64,000 bases of DNA, taken from positions 963,004 through 1,027,003 of the forward strand of contig NMRA01000031.1 in the NCBI GenBank assembly GCA_002633005.1, in the 5' to 3' direction. Below the pieces are notes generated by a model, which made no database searches, was not told the DNA's origin, and worked only from the letters and a program-made list of their open reading frames with translations. The stretch comes from Phoronis australis. Its lineage: Eukaryota > Phoronida > Phoronidae. Made by a program: the position numbers and the translations under genes. Shown in pieces: positions 10,331-23,140 of the stretch (position 1 is its first letter; every line of letters starts with the position of its first letter).

Positions 10331-13300
10331 GTGAGGATTAAGTCGTCTTTGTTGTGATACATCGATGGTTTTTGTAAATTTTCAAGGTGTTTCCGACCAA
10401 CCTATTTCTTTGCCATGACCCCGCCTTTTGTTGTTGTTGCAGGAAACACAGCCATCCCCTTTGGCTCTGTTAGCGGCTACTTGCAGTAAAATAGGGGCAC
10501 CAGCAACGGAGGATGGAAGTGTGGCAAATCAGAACCAGGCTATCAGAGTTATTGGACAGAATCAAGTTGTTGCTGGCCCGGAAATTGTAGGTCAAAACGT
10601 GATCCAGCTCCCGGCTAACGTGCTGCTTGGTGGAAATCAGATAATGGGACAGCCCGTTTCGGGGGTTCCCTCTACTCAATTTATTCAACAGGCACCCGCG
10701 CAACTTCTCACAGCCGGTAATATAACTTACAATATTGTCCCACAATTCCAAAATGTGACTGTTGAAGGTCAAGAAGCGTTCTTCATACCTTCCAATCAAG
10801 GTTTTGTGCAAAATACGCAAGCTTACCTTACCCCTAATGGACAAATAGTACGTGCTGCCCAGAACACAGGAGTTGTGCAGAATGTCAACCTTGGCGGTGG
10901 ATTTGGGAGCAGCTTGGCTCTAGCAAACATTAATGGTAATATTGTGAATTTAGCCAATGTGCAACAAGCGCCTGTCCAGGGCATTGTGCGTTCACAAGCA
11001 ATTCAGATTCCATCGGCAACTGCACAAATTCAGCCCACTTTTATACAAATCCCAGTTTCTACAGCCAATGGGCAGACAATGCTTCAAACATTGCAGATTG
11101 GAAATATGCCCCTTCAACCTGCTCAAGTTCAACCCACCTTACAACCCAGTGAAATTGCCAACACCGTTGATGGAAGCCAGTTTCAGTTACAGCAACCGCA
11201 ACAACAGTTTAGTCAAGGTGCTCAACCAATACAGATCTTAGAAATTCCGCAAATTACACCCAAGTCTAACCAGCAGCCACTGCAGTTGAACAACTCTAGC
11301 CAGATATCTATAACTGGTCAGCAATATGGTGACAATACCTTCACACAAAATGTGCAACAGAACGTTTGTGCAAATTCGAAAGTAAACAGTCAGTCTAATC
11401 CCGTACAGAGTGTGAGAGTACGGAACAATATGGTGCAGAGTCAGCCGAGTACCGCGACCGTGTCATGTGTAGCATCCCAGGACATAGTGAATGCTGCAGT
11501 TATGAGCACCATAACCAACGACGGTGCTATTAGTACATCGCAGCCTGCTGGCAGCGCACAGCAACTGACTGGTGTACAGCCAGTCACCAGTATGTCTAAC
11601 ATGGTGCAAGTGAATGCCCAGGGGCAGATTGTGCAGCCAGGACAGTGGCTGCAGGCCGTTGAGGTACGCGGTGCTGCTGCCACCACCCCTAATCTGCAGA
11701 CTGTTCAGGTACAGGGTGTACAAGGATTCTCCAACCTATCTGGTGTGCAGGCTCTACAGGGTGCTGCAAATGTACAGTCATCGCCAGATCTTCAGTACAT
11801 TCAGGTGGGAATGCCCAACTCATCTCTGGCTGGCATTAGCCTTGGCACTCCCAGTCAAGGTGTGATCCCCACTCTTCAGGTACCTCAGATCAGCCCCCAT
11901 TCACAGATTCAACCCCTACAGACACTGACCAGCCATCAACAATCAATCGCGCAAACTGTTGGAGGGCAGATTCTGGGTGAGTGTTTAGTTTTCATACAAA
12001 AACTCCCATTTGATTTCAGCTCTAGACAACAGTCATGGTTTCTGTATTGAGGCTAGCCTTAAAGATGTATTTGCATGCTCCTAACTATGATAACGTATAG
12101 CAGGAACTAAACAACAATGCTATTTTAGCATAATCTGCGCAAAACAAAGTGCAATCATTTATTGACAACTTGTAAATGTGAAAACAAAAAATTCTGCAAA
12201 TAAGTGACCTTTGCGCCAATGAGGTACATTGTAGGCTCACATAGCAGGCATCATGCAGTGTTATTCTTCAGCATCACGTCATAATACTTACTGGACACGG
12301 TTCAGTGATTTGCGGCGAATCATTTTCGCCACAAAACTCGTTCTTAAAAACATTTGGCAATTTTCAACCTACTTCATATACACATCGTCACTATATGTTG
12401 TGTTTCTAATTAATTTAGCCAAACAATCACCATCGCCAGAAATTTGTAACACTCTTGATCCGCTACGTGACACTTATCACCACGACCAATCATAAGAACG
12501 CATATGTAGGTCAAAGGTCATAAAGCTTGGACTAGTAGAAGTGGCAACAGTGTTAGCCCCAAGCCAGTCTTGTCGCCAGACCAATACATGTCAAGATTAC
12601 AATAAATCATCCACGAGTACTCAGTAATTGAAACTTCTGGAATTTACAGTATAGCGTGCGCGTGTGAGTGATAGGTAGGTCACAGCTGTCTGTTAACTTG
12701 TACACAGAACCACGACTAGTACATGGGCGGCGCACCATAGAAGGCTGGGGAGGGGCTATAGCCCCCCTCACTTTTTTCAATGCTGAGCCGCCCATGGTCT
12801 ATGGGCGGTGCACCACAGTCACAAATACATAGCCCTAGCCAGTATAACAATTGCAAAACGTTCAATCGTGAAACAAATCATTGCTGTGTTCACGGGTACA
12901 ATTTGTGAGGCACAAAAACGAAACAACTTTTTGAAGACAACCTTATCTTCTGACAGGCAAAAAATATGGAAATCTTTTTAAATTCCAACTTTTTTTCCAA
13001 CTTTGAAAGTATTCCTAAGATCATCCCAGATGGGAAAGTGGGCAAAACACGATGTTTCTTACCGATAGTGAGCTAATCTCTCCTCAACAGAGTGCAAATT
13101 CCATTGCAAGACAAGCAGGTGATCAGTAATGCTGCTTCTTGCACCACTGTGCATGGATTCATTTTCGGAACACAACCTCTGAATACTCCTGGTGGTCACC
13201 TAGGTTATCTGCAACTCGATGGCGAAATGAAATCTACCACAAACTTGACTTAAAATTTTTTTTTGCTCATGACGCTGATATTTGGCAATAACAAGTGTGA

Positions 13301-16300
13301 ACATACAATCTCTGTGAAAGGCTATCGGCAAATTGTGTAGTTATCTCCCATGACTTCAAAATTACTGGTAATAGTTCAATTCCAAGCTGTGTATTCTTAT
13401 GGAGGAATGCTGGCAAGATTTGGCGCATCCGCAGTAGAACAAATTTCTGGCGATCGATGCAGGGATAAGACATTAACATGCAAGTTTCACTTTAATATCA
13501 GTCTAGTCTATTGTTAAGTATTCTAATGATGCACTTATATATGGCATTACGATTTGCTGGCCAGTTTTCTACCTGGGTAAAGACTTACCAAAACTATTTG
13601 TCAACTGGTACCAGAGATTGGAATTCTAGCTATTTTGGCTAATCTTTATCGTATTTCTCAGGAAAAAATTATCCAAATTGAATGTTCATGAGGGATTCAA
13701 TTTCAGAAGCTACACAGTTCAAAAATCACCAGTTTTAGTCCACATTATATCAATTTATTTTAGCCAGTGTTTTATTGCTGTGCTAATGTGCTACGTGCTC
13801 TGCTCCTCACAAGAGGGGGTCTTAGATCGGATTCTGTGATAAATGAGGCCTCAGGACAATAGCAGGATATGTTCTTATGTATTGGCTAAGTACAAAGCGC
13901 CATGGAACAGGCTGAGTTTTTATTGTGTAACATAAAATGCTGCCTATCACACCATGGCCATAAACAAAATGATGAATTTCTGGTGCCATTTAAAATTGCA
14001 GTGAAACTGACTACAATATTTGCGCCTGTCATGGTCTGATGTTGGGATTTTATGGTCCGTAGATTTTCTTTCAGAGGACATTTTGACATTTAAAGTATGT
14101 CAACAAACGCACTATTCTTTGCAAAAACGTCTTATCATAGGGGCTAATTTTCTTGAAAAATGTCCCTGAAGGGAAAGAAGGTAATTTTTCAGGGGAAAGA
14201 CGATCTAAGGATGGCGCGTTGTTACTGAATACCAAACTATTTTAATTAAATTGTTTCCAGAAATGGCAGCATCGAGTTGAACAGTCCTGAAAGGACGCAA
14301 TGGCAAATTCTTTCAAATTTCCATCATTTACCTAGTGCCTTAGAATTTTTCTGTCATTTTCTCATGTCATCCTGGTTGTCACGTCACTTTTTCTTGAAAG
14401 CTAGGCAGTAAGGACTGTCTGTATGTACCACAATACAGTTAAACATTTCAATGCACGAGCCTTCACGCATAAGCGTGTACTATTTAATGGTCTAACAAAT
14501 TTAATCAACCATGTAGAAAATTTTAATCATTGACAGACAATAAATGTTTGCAATGATGTAAGCTCAATAGGTGTCGCTACCTAGTTAACCTTGTTTTGAT
14601 ACCTCATATATGGCAGGTAATTCGCAGCTGCAGGCCGATCCGTCGGACCCCTCCAAGTGGACTATTGTGCATGCTGCCACAGGCGAGCCCGTCACTCCAC
14701 CACCAGAGGTGTCCTCTAGTGGCAAGCGATTGAGACGCGTGGCCTGCACGTGTCCTAACTGCATCGATAACGCGGTTGACAGGAATTCTGGGACAGAGAA
14801 GTAAATAGAAGCAGTGTTCAGGCTGGAAGCTTTGAGATTCCTTCTGTCAGATTTCGTCATAGAGATTCCTTTGTTTTGGACATTAGTCACTAGTCGTTTC
14901 CTTAACAATTGATGCTCATGTCAACAAATATTAAACAACCGAGGTCATCTGACCATAATGTAGTGTGTAATATACTGAAGTCTAAAATATTTACAATTAT
15001 TATTATAATTATTGTTGTTCTTTATATCAGTATTTTTCTGCTATCATTAGTGTTATTATTATTGTTACTATTACTATTGCTATTATTATTGTTGTTATTA
15101 CTATTGCTTACGAAAAACATTTCTCTTGGATGAAAACTATTATTTATTTCTGACAAGGTTCACTATTTCTAATCAGGAATCACTCAAACTCTGCAGTTTT
15201 TACCAGTTACCAATTGGCAATGGTATGATGTTCAGGTGATCTGTTTATCATTCTTCAAGTCTATAATTGGGAATAACGGGGTTATCGGCAAGTCATGGGT
15301 AAAAATATGACTATGAAGGGGGTGTGAGCAATTCTCTTTTATATCGCAACAGTAAAAGTTTGTTCTGTGCTCAACCTTTGAGTTGACAGTAGTAATTGTC
15401 TCCCCTGGCAAATGAGTGTACGTCTGTGTTCATTGCAGAAATGGTGAAAAGAAGAAGAAGCAGCATATTTGCCACATGCCTGGCTGCGGTAAAGTCTATG
15501 GGAAAACATCGCACTTGAGGGCACATTTACGGTGTGTAGCTTGGAGGGGGAATAGGTTGTGAATTACAGAATGATTGCACGCGTGTCCATGGTTTTCGCC
15601 GATTTATGTATTGCGAGTCGAGTATTGAAATGGATGTCTAGTTTGATGTCAGCATGGTTGTATCTTTTCATGATTCGGAGGTATTGAAATGAGTCTTGCT
15701 TTCTCAGCTCGCCAAGGCACCCCTGTACTCTAATTTTCATCTGAGGAACCTCGTACATGCAGCAGCACCATGTTTGAAAACCTTGGTTCGTGTTTTGGTA
15801 TGTTTAATATGGCGAGAGAGTTAGCTGTCCTAAATACTCATGATGATTTCATGGATTGGATTGAACCGACTTCATTGATCAATTCAATGGTATGATTCAC
15901 CATGATTAATCTGATTTATACTGGTTTGAAATTTGTGATTTTGCCTTGACTTAATTAGCGTTGGGCTTAGTTTTGTGTACATTTAGGCATTTTCCAAACA
16001 ATGTCAGTTTTGTTGCTTCATCCATAGTCTGTAGTACATGGACCGCCAACTCCGTTTATTTTCTATGGACGAAAACTGTGATCTTACGCATAAGCCGTGA
16101 CGTCATTATTCACTAGCGACACCTGGCAAAATTAGCAAGTTTTACTTCCGGCAAGTACGGCCACATAGGCAAAATGTAAAGAACTATGTTTCCACAGTAC
16201 TGAAGTTTGAATTTTGCAATTACATGACCAATGGCATTGCCAAAAGTACTCACGATACCAACAGTTCTACTGTTGGAAGACTTTGAACAGTGTTTCAATG

Positions 16301-19300
16301 TCGAAATTTTTTTTTCGTTGTACTAGACAGTAAAATAGATGCGAGAATTTCCCATCATAGTACACTAACCGAAAACTGAAATTGGTAATTTAGGAGGGTG
16401 GCGCCTCCTCTTGGATATATCGCAAGAAAATGTTGGAGTTGCGAATTTGTTGTCTGTAATCTATGCTTCATCTCAACTTCTCAAGCGTTGAATTTTTTAC
16501 TGCTATTCTTCATTATCATGCAGTGCCACCTATTGTTGGCCTTTCAGCCTTAAGGAAGTACAGAACAAGTCAAGTCTTGCACAGTCGTGAAAATATTAAA
16601 AATGAATTACTCGTTTGGTTTTAACATCATCGTTTATTTTCTTTGCCAGTAGACTGCCATTGTCACTGTTTAATTCAAACATGCTGTGGATTTGTGTCTG
16701 AAAACATTGCTGGGAATCTGTTATTCAACATGTGTAACAGTGTAAATGATTAAAAGTGAAAAAGATACCTTGTGATATTCTTTGTTGACTGGCTGTTTGA
16801 TGCCACGTCTCATAGATGGCACTACAGAGTGGTACATAAAGCTTATGAGAAATACCAGTACTTGGTGCCGTCTGTAAGTCCCAAACTTGAGATATGGTTC
16901 ACCACATACTTATAAATCATGATAAGTTTTGCTTGTTCATGAAGATGTCATTTTCACTTTCAATCAGTGAATTAATGAAACTCTGAATCCTTTTTTATTC
17001 AAATGATGTTTTACTGAACAGTTAAGAAATCTTTGAAAATTTTCTGAAGGTAAGTTGTGGCAATTAATTTTGTAAAAACATTGAACAAATTTTACCAATG
17101 ATATTGTGAAGAATTTGAAGCTTAAGCAAGCGAAAATTAATTGAATTTTTTAACCGCTTGGTAGCACTGGTTTTAAATATAGATTTCGTAAAAAGCAATG
17201 TTGAAAACGGTTTATCTGTTAAAGTCTTATTGTTGTTTATCAATTATGTTTAGTTTGTATTTTATACCATAGGTGGCACACGGGAGAGAGACCGTTTGTT
17301 TGTAACTGGATATTTTGTGGTAAACGCTTCACACGGTCGGACGAGTTACAGCGCCACAGACGTACCCACACCGGTGAGAAGAGATTTGTGTGTGCACAAT
17401 GTAATAAGAAGTTTATGCGGAGTGATCATCTCTCAAAACACGTAAAGACACATACCAACAAGAAGAATTCCCGTGAAGGAGAGGAAGAGGAGGTCAAAGG
17501 TGAATCTCATTGACAGTATACCGTATTTCTTCAGATTGATACCCATATTCAGATCAATCCCTTCCCCCTGATTTTCAAAAAAATGAAATATTTGATCTCT
17601 TGCACTCGTCGTAAAGCCCTGCCCTGATTTTTAAAGTGGAATTTGAATGAGTGTTTATTTGAATGGATACAGTAGAAGTTTTGTTATATTTTTCAACTTT
17701 TGTTATAGCTCCTCAGTCCATGCTCATAAAACCAAACATCAAATAGTTTTAAGAATTAAGCCGAGGTCCATCATGAGCCAACTCCAAATCTGTTCCCAGC
17801 TGAGGGGAAATCGTTCATAGCACACACTGCTGTGAATGAATGTCAGTAAACCAACATCAGACGTTTGCTTCTTTTAATGTTGCGTTAGACCACCACTTTT
17901 TCCATAAATATCTGCTATAGCGCTCACCTCGAAGTTGCACCATGGGTTTTCTGGGAATTAGGTCCAAAACATCACACTTGACTTCATTACGAAGAAGCTT
18001 CAACGTAGTTAAAGGAATTTGTCACACTGAAATAAAAGATTCTAAAAGTCTGTCACACATTTCAATGTGCCTCGGTCTGTTCATCCATTTTTTGAAATTA
18101 ATTATAGAAACTTTTTGTGTAGGTCTGTAGAAATAGGTGGCTGTGATTATAAGAATTTATCAGATTTTTGATGGTCACCAAAAGAGGTCACTCATAGTTT
18201 TGAGGGTACAGCTAAATGATATAACTGATGAAACAGTTCATGTATTAGAACAATAACTCAAACTGCATTTTAGTACCCTGTTTAGCTGACTAAAAAGGAA
18301 CAAAAATTGAATTAAGACCTTTTACTCTCATAAAATCGCCCTCATAATATTGCTTGCCGTGACAGGATTTTATTTGGCTTGCAACTCAAGTCACACGCAA
18401 TGTATTCATGTGACATTTTCAAATTTACATTTTTAGGATTGGCCTGCCGCAATAATCTGTGAAGTGTTGTCTTGGGTTAATTTTGGTTTTGATCTTGTTA
18501 ATGTTTTAATGGAAAGAGCATCGCATCACGGTGAGGAATATTAGGAGAACGATTTTATGGGGCCTAATTTTTCATTTTTTGTCTGGTAAATTAGGCAGAA
18601 GTGCAACAGTTTTACTTTAAATAAAACAGGAAGATAAAATGTGTCATGTGGCCCGCCAGTAACTTATTAATCTAGATTTAACTGTAACTTTATTGAATAT
18701 TTCCATAATGGCTCTACAGAATTTCATGAAATTTTAGATTTCTATGATACTCTGTACTTGAAAATTTTGTTTGTTGTTGGAAGGGGCCACTACCAGTCTT
18801 CTTTTGGACATATATCTGACTTTTTGCTCTCCCAAGTGGCAATTTCAATTTGGAACATCGTTGTACTCGACCACTGGTAATTTTGCAGTTTCCTGAACAA
18901 TTCTGAAACGTAAACAACTGTATATAAGAAGGTTAGCTCCAGTTGATCTTAACTATTGCTACCCTTGTGGCAACTTTTGAAATATTTCTTCTCTGAGTTT
19001 GTTGATTACTGTTCAACTGTGTGGGCCTATTTCAGTGTTTATCGCTGCATTTGTGCGTATCAAACCGTGAAAACTGATAAGTCAATCTACCATTGAGAAT
19101 TACTTCAACAGAAATTAGCTTTGCACAATTTCAGAGCATACCGGTGCATTTTTCTCTAGATGAGCTGAAGCAGTTGTTTTTTTTTTCATTGCATTAACAT
19201 AAATCGGGGCTAAAAATAGAAACTCCTATTGCACTATAGTGCACATTAAGTGTAACAAATCTCTGCTTCAGTTGTATGGCATCATTTCCTTGTTTCATCA

Positions 19301-20665
19301 ACCTAATGGATTTTAATGCTGACTGTAGTGTCTGAAAGCCTGTAGGCTGATACTGCATTCCACAGTTGCTATACTGCTCTGATTCCTACAATCAGGTGAA
19401 TAGATTCTGTAATGATGTAAGATTTTTGCTTGATGTTTTGGTAATACTGTCCGTTTATTTGTGTCTCCTCTCATTTCCTGCACCTGGCTTTGTATACTGC
19501 TTCTACTGTCTCGTAGTAGATATGTTTATTCTGATTAAAAAATGCAAAATTTGCCTTGTGCCCTCCAGATCAAATTCCAACCTGACAGACCCCACCCTCA
19601 AATTTTAGCAACATTCGTTGGGGTTATTGAGATCACTCTGATTCATAGTGTTGTACACAAGTCAAGTCGCTCCATTGTGTTGCTGAGACAGGTTCCACAA
19701 TAGAGGTTGTGACAAATCAACAAATGAACAGCAGCTGAAATGTGGGCCCAGTTTCTCTCATCTTCAGTTGTAGTTAACTGATGAAAACACGGCTACATAG
19801 CTTCACAGACAGATGTGTTCTCTGTACATTTTTCCATCATCAAGTATGCTATACTGAAACTGTCAGTGTCAATGGTTCTGTTTCACATGAAGCAAAGTCG
19901 ATGTGGTGAAAAAAATATCATATGATCCATCTGTCTCAACAATTGGATTGCTCGTCACGCACTTGAGCTGTGGGATGAGTTACCCGATTTCTCTGATCGG
20001 TTAGTCAGGATACAGCTATTTCATTATCAGTTTGACAGCGATAGCAAAGGCAGAAAGTTGGCAAACCAATGTCTACATAGTCCAGGTCACTTATTATCTG
20101 GGTTCATCTGATAAGGTCACGTAATCCAGCAATTATGTTGTAAACAGCGCCCCTGACACTAACCGATGTTTAAAAATACTATTTCCATACGACGTTCAGC
20201 AAATGTCATGAAAAAGATGACTTTTGTGTTTTGTTTGAAATACTTGTCACCAACAAACTGCGAAGGGAGAAAAACGGTGGACTTAACTTTCACCTGCTGA
20301 TCCCTTTACGTGACTGCAAACTCTGACCAGCTTACTACCACAATATTGTTCGCCAACACAATAGGCTTGTTTGTGAAGTTTAGTCGAACGTGATACTAGA
20401 TCAGATCGTGGTTTTAACAGTGCAGGAAAATGATACGTTAAGTTTTTTTTTTGTTTTTTTTTTTTGATTATGGGCACCATTTTGTTATTTCGGGCTTAGG
20501 CTATACATTTTCTGACAAGAAATTATTAGGAATCGTTTGTATTGTGTTGCAGATCACAGGGACAGCTCGTCGGATGGTCTTGAGATTACGATGAATGCCT
20601 CTGATGAGGAAGAAAACAAGCCATCTCCTGTTCACGTATTAAATGTTCCATCTCTGACAGACTGA
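10268..20665 (+). CDS. Sp1/Sp3/Sp4-type zinc-finger transcription factor, 6 exons, 737 residues
   Basis: Exons 10268-10330, 10443-11976, 14617-14800, 15439-15531, 17273-17499 and 20553-20665 join in phase to a 737-residue protein. [14 protein letters not shown] (residues 26-39) is the Sp box. A long Gln/Ser/Thr-rich region (about 40-530) resembles the Sp1 transactivation domains. The Btd box ([14 protein letters not shown], about 568-581) precedes three C2H2 fingers (about 605-690). Finger contacts lie in [16 protein letters not shown] and RSDHLSKH, the set that reads GC boxes. An acidic C-terminal tail ends in VLNVPSLTD. This is the glutamine-rich Sp1-4 branch rather than Sp5-9. It acts in the nucleus as an activator at GC-rich promoters. 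ATG at 10268 is the first in frame before the Sp box; an upstream coding exon cannot be excluded. Confidence 0.95.
10443..11976 (+). CDS. Sp exon 2: Sp box and glutamine-rich activation region
   Basis: Acceptor ttgttgttgcag ends at 10442; donor gtgagt at 11977, phase 1. 511 codons without a stop: [18 protein letters not shown] followed by alternating Q-rich and S/T-rich blocks with many hydrophobic residues (for example NVQLGG-, QTLQIG-type segments), as in Sp1 A/B domains. A single large exon for this region is typical of Sp1-4 genes. Confidence 0.95.
12722..12796. mobile_element. Short TIR element, CATGGGC family, in Sp intron 2
   Basis: Ends CATGGGCGGCGCA and, on the opposite strand, CATGGGCGGCTCA. 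The interior is gctatagccccc then cttttttcaatgctga, as at 5986-6056. Part of another copy follows at once (tatgggcggtgcaccac, about 12801). Confidence 0.7.
12797..14616. other. Remainder of Sp intron 2
   Basis: No exon, RNA gene or structured repeat seen beyond the CATGGGC elements at its left. Confidence 0.4.
14617..14800 (+). CDS. Sp exon 3: Btd box
   Basis: Acceptor atatggcag ends at 14616, donor gtaaat at 14801. It starts in phase 1 and ends in phase 2. It encodes [15 protein letters not shown] and then the buttonhead box [18 protein letters not shown] directly after the donor would end an unspliced reading. Confidence 0.9.
14994..15112. repeat. Low-complexity TTA/TTG trinucleotide tract
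   Basis: Runs of att, gtt and act triplets (for example attattattgttactattac) in Sp intron 3. The 74-codon ORF here is a poly-Leu/Ile artefact of the repeat. Confidence 0.85.
15439..15531 (+). CDS. Sp exon 4: zinc finger 1
   Basis: Acceptor cattgcag ends at 15438, donor gtgtgt at 15532, 93 nt. It encodes a KKKK stretch, then [20 protein letters not shown], the canonical first Sp finger, with its final His supplied by the next exon. Confidence 0.95.
15532..17272. other. Sp intron 4, nothing further seen
   Basis: AT-rich, without exon, RNA gene or clear repeat. Confidence 0.4.
17273..17499 (+). CDS. Sp exon 5: zinc fingers 2 and 3
   Basis: Acceptor ataccatag ends at 17272, donor gtgaat at 17500, 227 nt. 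It encodes [12 protein letters not shown], finger 2 ([20 protein letters not shown]) and finger 3 ([18 protein letters not shown]), then an acidic EGEEEEVK stretch. All zinc ligands are present. Confidence 0.97.
18262..18606. mobile_element. Long-TIR MITE in Sp intron 5
   Basis: The left arm (actgcattttagtaccctgt to cgtgacaggattttat) is matched in reverse by the right arm (atcacggtgaggaatattag to ggcagaagtgcaacag). The inner arms share ataaaatcg and ctcataatatt/aatattaggag. A relative is at 37391-37673. No coding sequence. Confidence 0.65.
20553..20665 (+). CDS. Sp exon 6: C-terminal tail, first copy
   Basis: Acceptor attgtgttgcag ends at 20552. It completes Asp701 and encodes [20 protein letters not shown] up to VLNVPSLTD and TGA. 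A second near-identical copy is at 21504-21616, so which one is genomic reality is uncertain. Confidence 0.85.
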
Positions 20666-21503
20666 AGTGACACGAGCGGTGATGAAGAATAATGTCACAT
20701 GACTNCAGTTTCTCTCATCTTCAGTTGTAGTTAACTGATGAAAACACGGCTACATAGCTTCACAGACAGATGTGTTCTCTGTACATTTTTCCATCATCAA
20801 GTATGCTATACTGAAACTGTCAGTGTCAATGGTTCTGTTTCACATGGAGCAAAGTCGATGCGGTGAAAAAAATATCATACGATCCATCTGTCTCAACAAC
20901 TGGATTGCTCGTCACGCACTTGAGCTGTGGGATGAGTTACCCGATTTCTCTGATCGGTTAGTCAGGATACGGCTATTTCATTATCAGTTTGACAGCGATA
21001 GCAAGGGCAGAAAGTTGGCAAACCAAATGTCTACATAGTCTAGGTCACTCATTATATGCGTTCATCTGATAAGCTCACGTAATCCAGCAATTATGTTGTA
21101 AACAACGCACCTGACACTAACCGATGTTTAAAAATACTATTTCCTAACGACGTTCAGCAAATGTCATGAAAAAGATGTGTTTTGTTTGAAATACTTGTCA
21201 CCAACAAACTGCGAAGGGAGAAAAACGGTGGACTTAACTTTCACCTGCTGATCCCTTTACGTGACTGCAAACTCTGACCAGCATACTACCACAGTATTGT
21301 TAACCAACACAATAGGCTTGTTTGTGAAGTTTAGTCGAACGTGATACTAGATCAGATCGTGGTTTTAACAGTGCAGGAAAATGATACGTTAAGTTTTTTT
21401 TTTTGTTTTTTTTTTTGATTATGGGCACCATTTTGTTATTTCGGGCTTAGGCTATACATTTTCTGACAAGAAATTTTTAGGAATCGTTTGTATTGTGTTG
21501 CAG

Positions 21504-21616
21504 ATCACAGGGACAGCTCGTCGGATGGTCTTGAGATTACGATGAATGCCTCTGATGAGGAAGAAAACAAGCCATCTCCTGTTCACGTATTAAATGTTCC
21601 ATCTCTGACAGACTGA
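21504..21616 (+). CDS. Second copy of the Sp terminal exon
   Basis: The exon sequence matches 20553-20665, including acceptor and TGA, and lies in a ~950-bp repeat (19749-20704 against 20706-21654) split by a single N. It is either an allele left in the assembly or a true terminal-exon duplication. Both copies would encode the same tail. Confidence 0.8.
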
Positions 21617-22525
21617 AGTGACACGAGCGGTGATGAAGAATAATGTCACATGACTCGTCATCCATGTACACGCTCTGTCTGAACTGATAGCATGATTCTG
21701 CTATATGTCACGTCATAGATGTTCAGATAATGCCTGTGCTGAACTGTTACATGACACATCACTAATATACAGACTCTACCTGTCTGTGCCGAAATGGCCG
21801 AAATATCACGGTCATGAAATCCAGTTCATGACAGCGCATCCTTTGTGCATGGACTGGACGATTCCACACTGATACTCTAGAATGACGTGGAAATCATGGC
21901 ACGTCACATGGTGTTGCTGTTTTATGCCTGGTCTAGGATAAAGTGTGATAAATTACTGTTATGTACGCGCTCGGAATGTCTGCAATGTGGATATTAACCT
22001 TCCGTATGTGCTCAATGGGTCTCTGTTTCTTGAAAGTTGCAACAGCAAAGCGGGTGAAGATGTACTGAAAATTATCTGATATGCAGACAAGCAGGCTTTG
22101 AGATGGTTGTGAGTAACAAGTAGTTACTCGTAATAAGATTCAAATGTTGCTTTCCTGGGCCAGGACTTGGACTTTACTCCAACTCAAACTTAACGTGTCA
22201 CACTGCACGATTCGCGTACAAATTTCTAAGTTTACTCGAAGTGTGTTTTGCAAGTGGTCAATTTTCACGTGGAGTTTCGAGTGCAAAGGTCAGACGCCAG
22301 TGCTTGGAGTCATTGAGTGAACATGAGTAATTCTTTTTAAGCACCCACGTGTACATGTTTGGGTGCATATTGCCGTCGTCTCTGTCCTGACGGCTTCCGA
22401 CGTCTGCTCATGCTCGTGTCTCCTAAACCGCTTGAAGGATTTTAACAAGATGTGGCAGTCGTGTTCCTATGAAGCAGAGGACATGTAACTACGAGTTTTG
22501 TGCTAATTCAACTACCACTGGATTT

Positions 22526-23140
22526 GACTACCACTGTGCCCTTAGTGGCAGTTTATTTTTTTCATTTACCTTTGACTCTTCACAGACATATTTTCATGAT
22601 ATTTGAAAATAAGCTTCTGTTAAAGAGACAACATATTTCCCGTTTTCAGGTGGATTTGATGTATTTTTCACCACCTAGTGGCCATTTTTATTTTTTACTA
22701 GTCTGTTTTTGACATCCACCTCTCTGTGTAAAACTGATCTAAGGATTACTATGAAAACAGGCAGATGTGTTCCTTTTGAGAACACCATGGATGGGTTTGA
22801 CTGCTGAGATGTCCCCTAGTGACAGTTCAGTTTGTTGCGTCTACAGCTGTATCTCAATCATTAACCCCCCCTGCAGGATCTTTGTGAATTATGGCAAGTG
22901 TATCTGTGAATGTGACAACAGTTGATGACTACTTTCAGGCAGGTCCGACTGCTGTAGCGCTCCCTAGTGGCAATTTTAATTTTGTTTATGCTTGCTTGTC
23001 TAACTTTGGAGTTCCCTGACGGAATGTATCCACAAATGTATGTTTGTGAAATATAACAAGTGGGTTTGAACACGACAACTTCTCTCGTTCAAGTAGAAGC
23101 GACTACCGCTGTACCTCATAGTGGCACTTACTTTTTCTCA
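22526..23140. repeat. Degenerate tandem array, five ~133-154 bp units
   Basis: The motif gact(g/a)c(t/c)gtnnc(c)tagtggca followed by a T-rich stretch recurs with its tagtg core near 22543, 22676, 22816, 22965 and 23119. The intervening text also shares a 'cacagac..gtggatttgac' theme. The intervals are 133-154 bp. Confidence 0.7.

Larger units (their letters stand above)
19749..21654. repeat. ~950-bp direct duplication split by an N
   Basis: 19749-20704 and 20706-21654 start at the same cagtttctctcatcttcagt and end at the same taatgtcacatgact. They differ by scattered substitutions and a small indel near 20215/21173. The N at 20705 is the exact junction, which suggests two haplotypes joined by the assembler. 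Confidence 0.9.

Noticed and set aside
14909-15133. 74-codon hydrophobic ORF
   Set aside because: Poly-Leu/Ile from a TTA/ATT tract, not a membrane protein.
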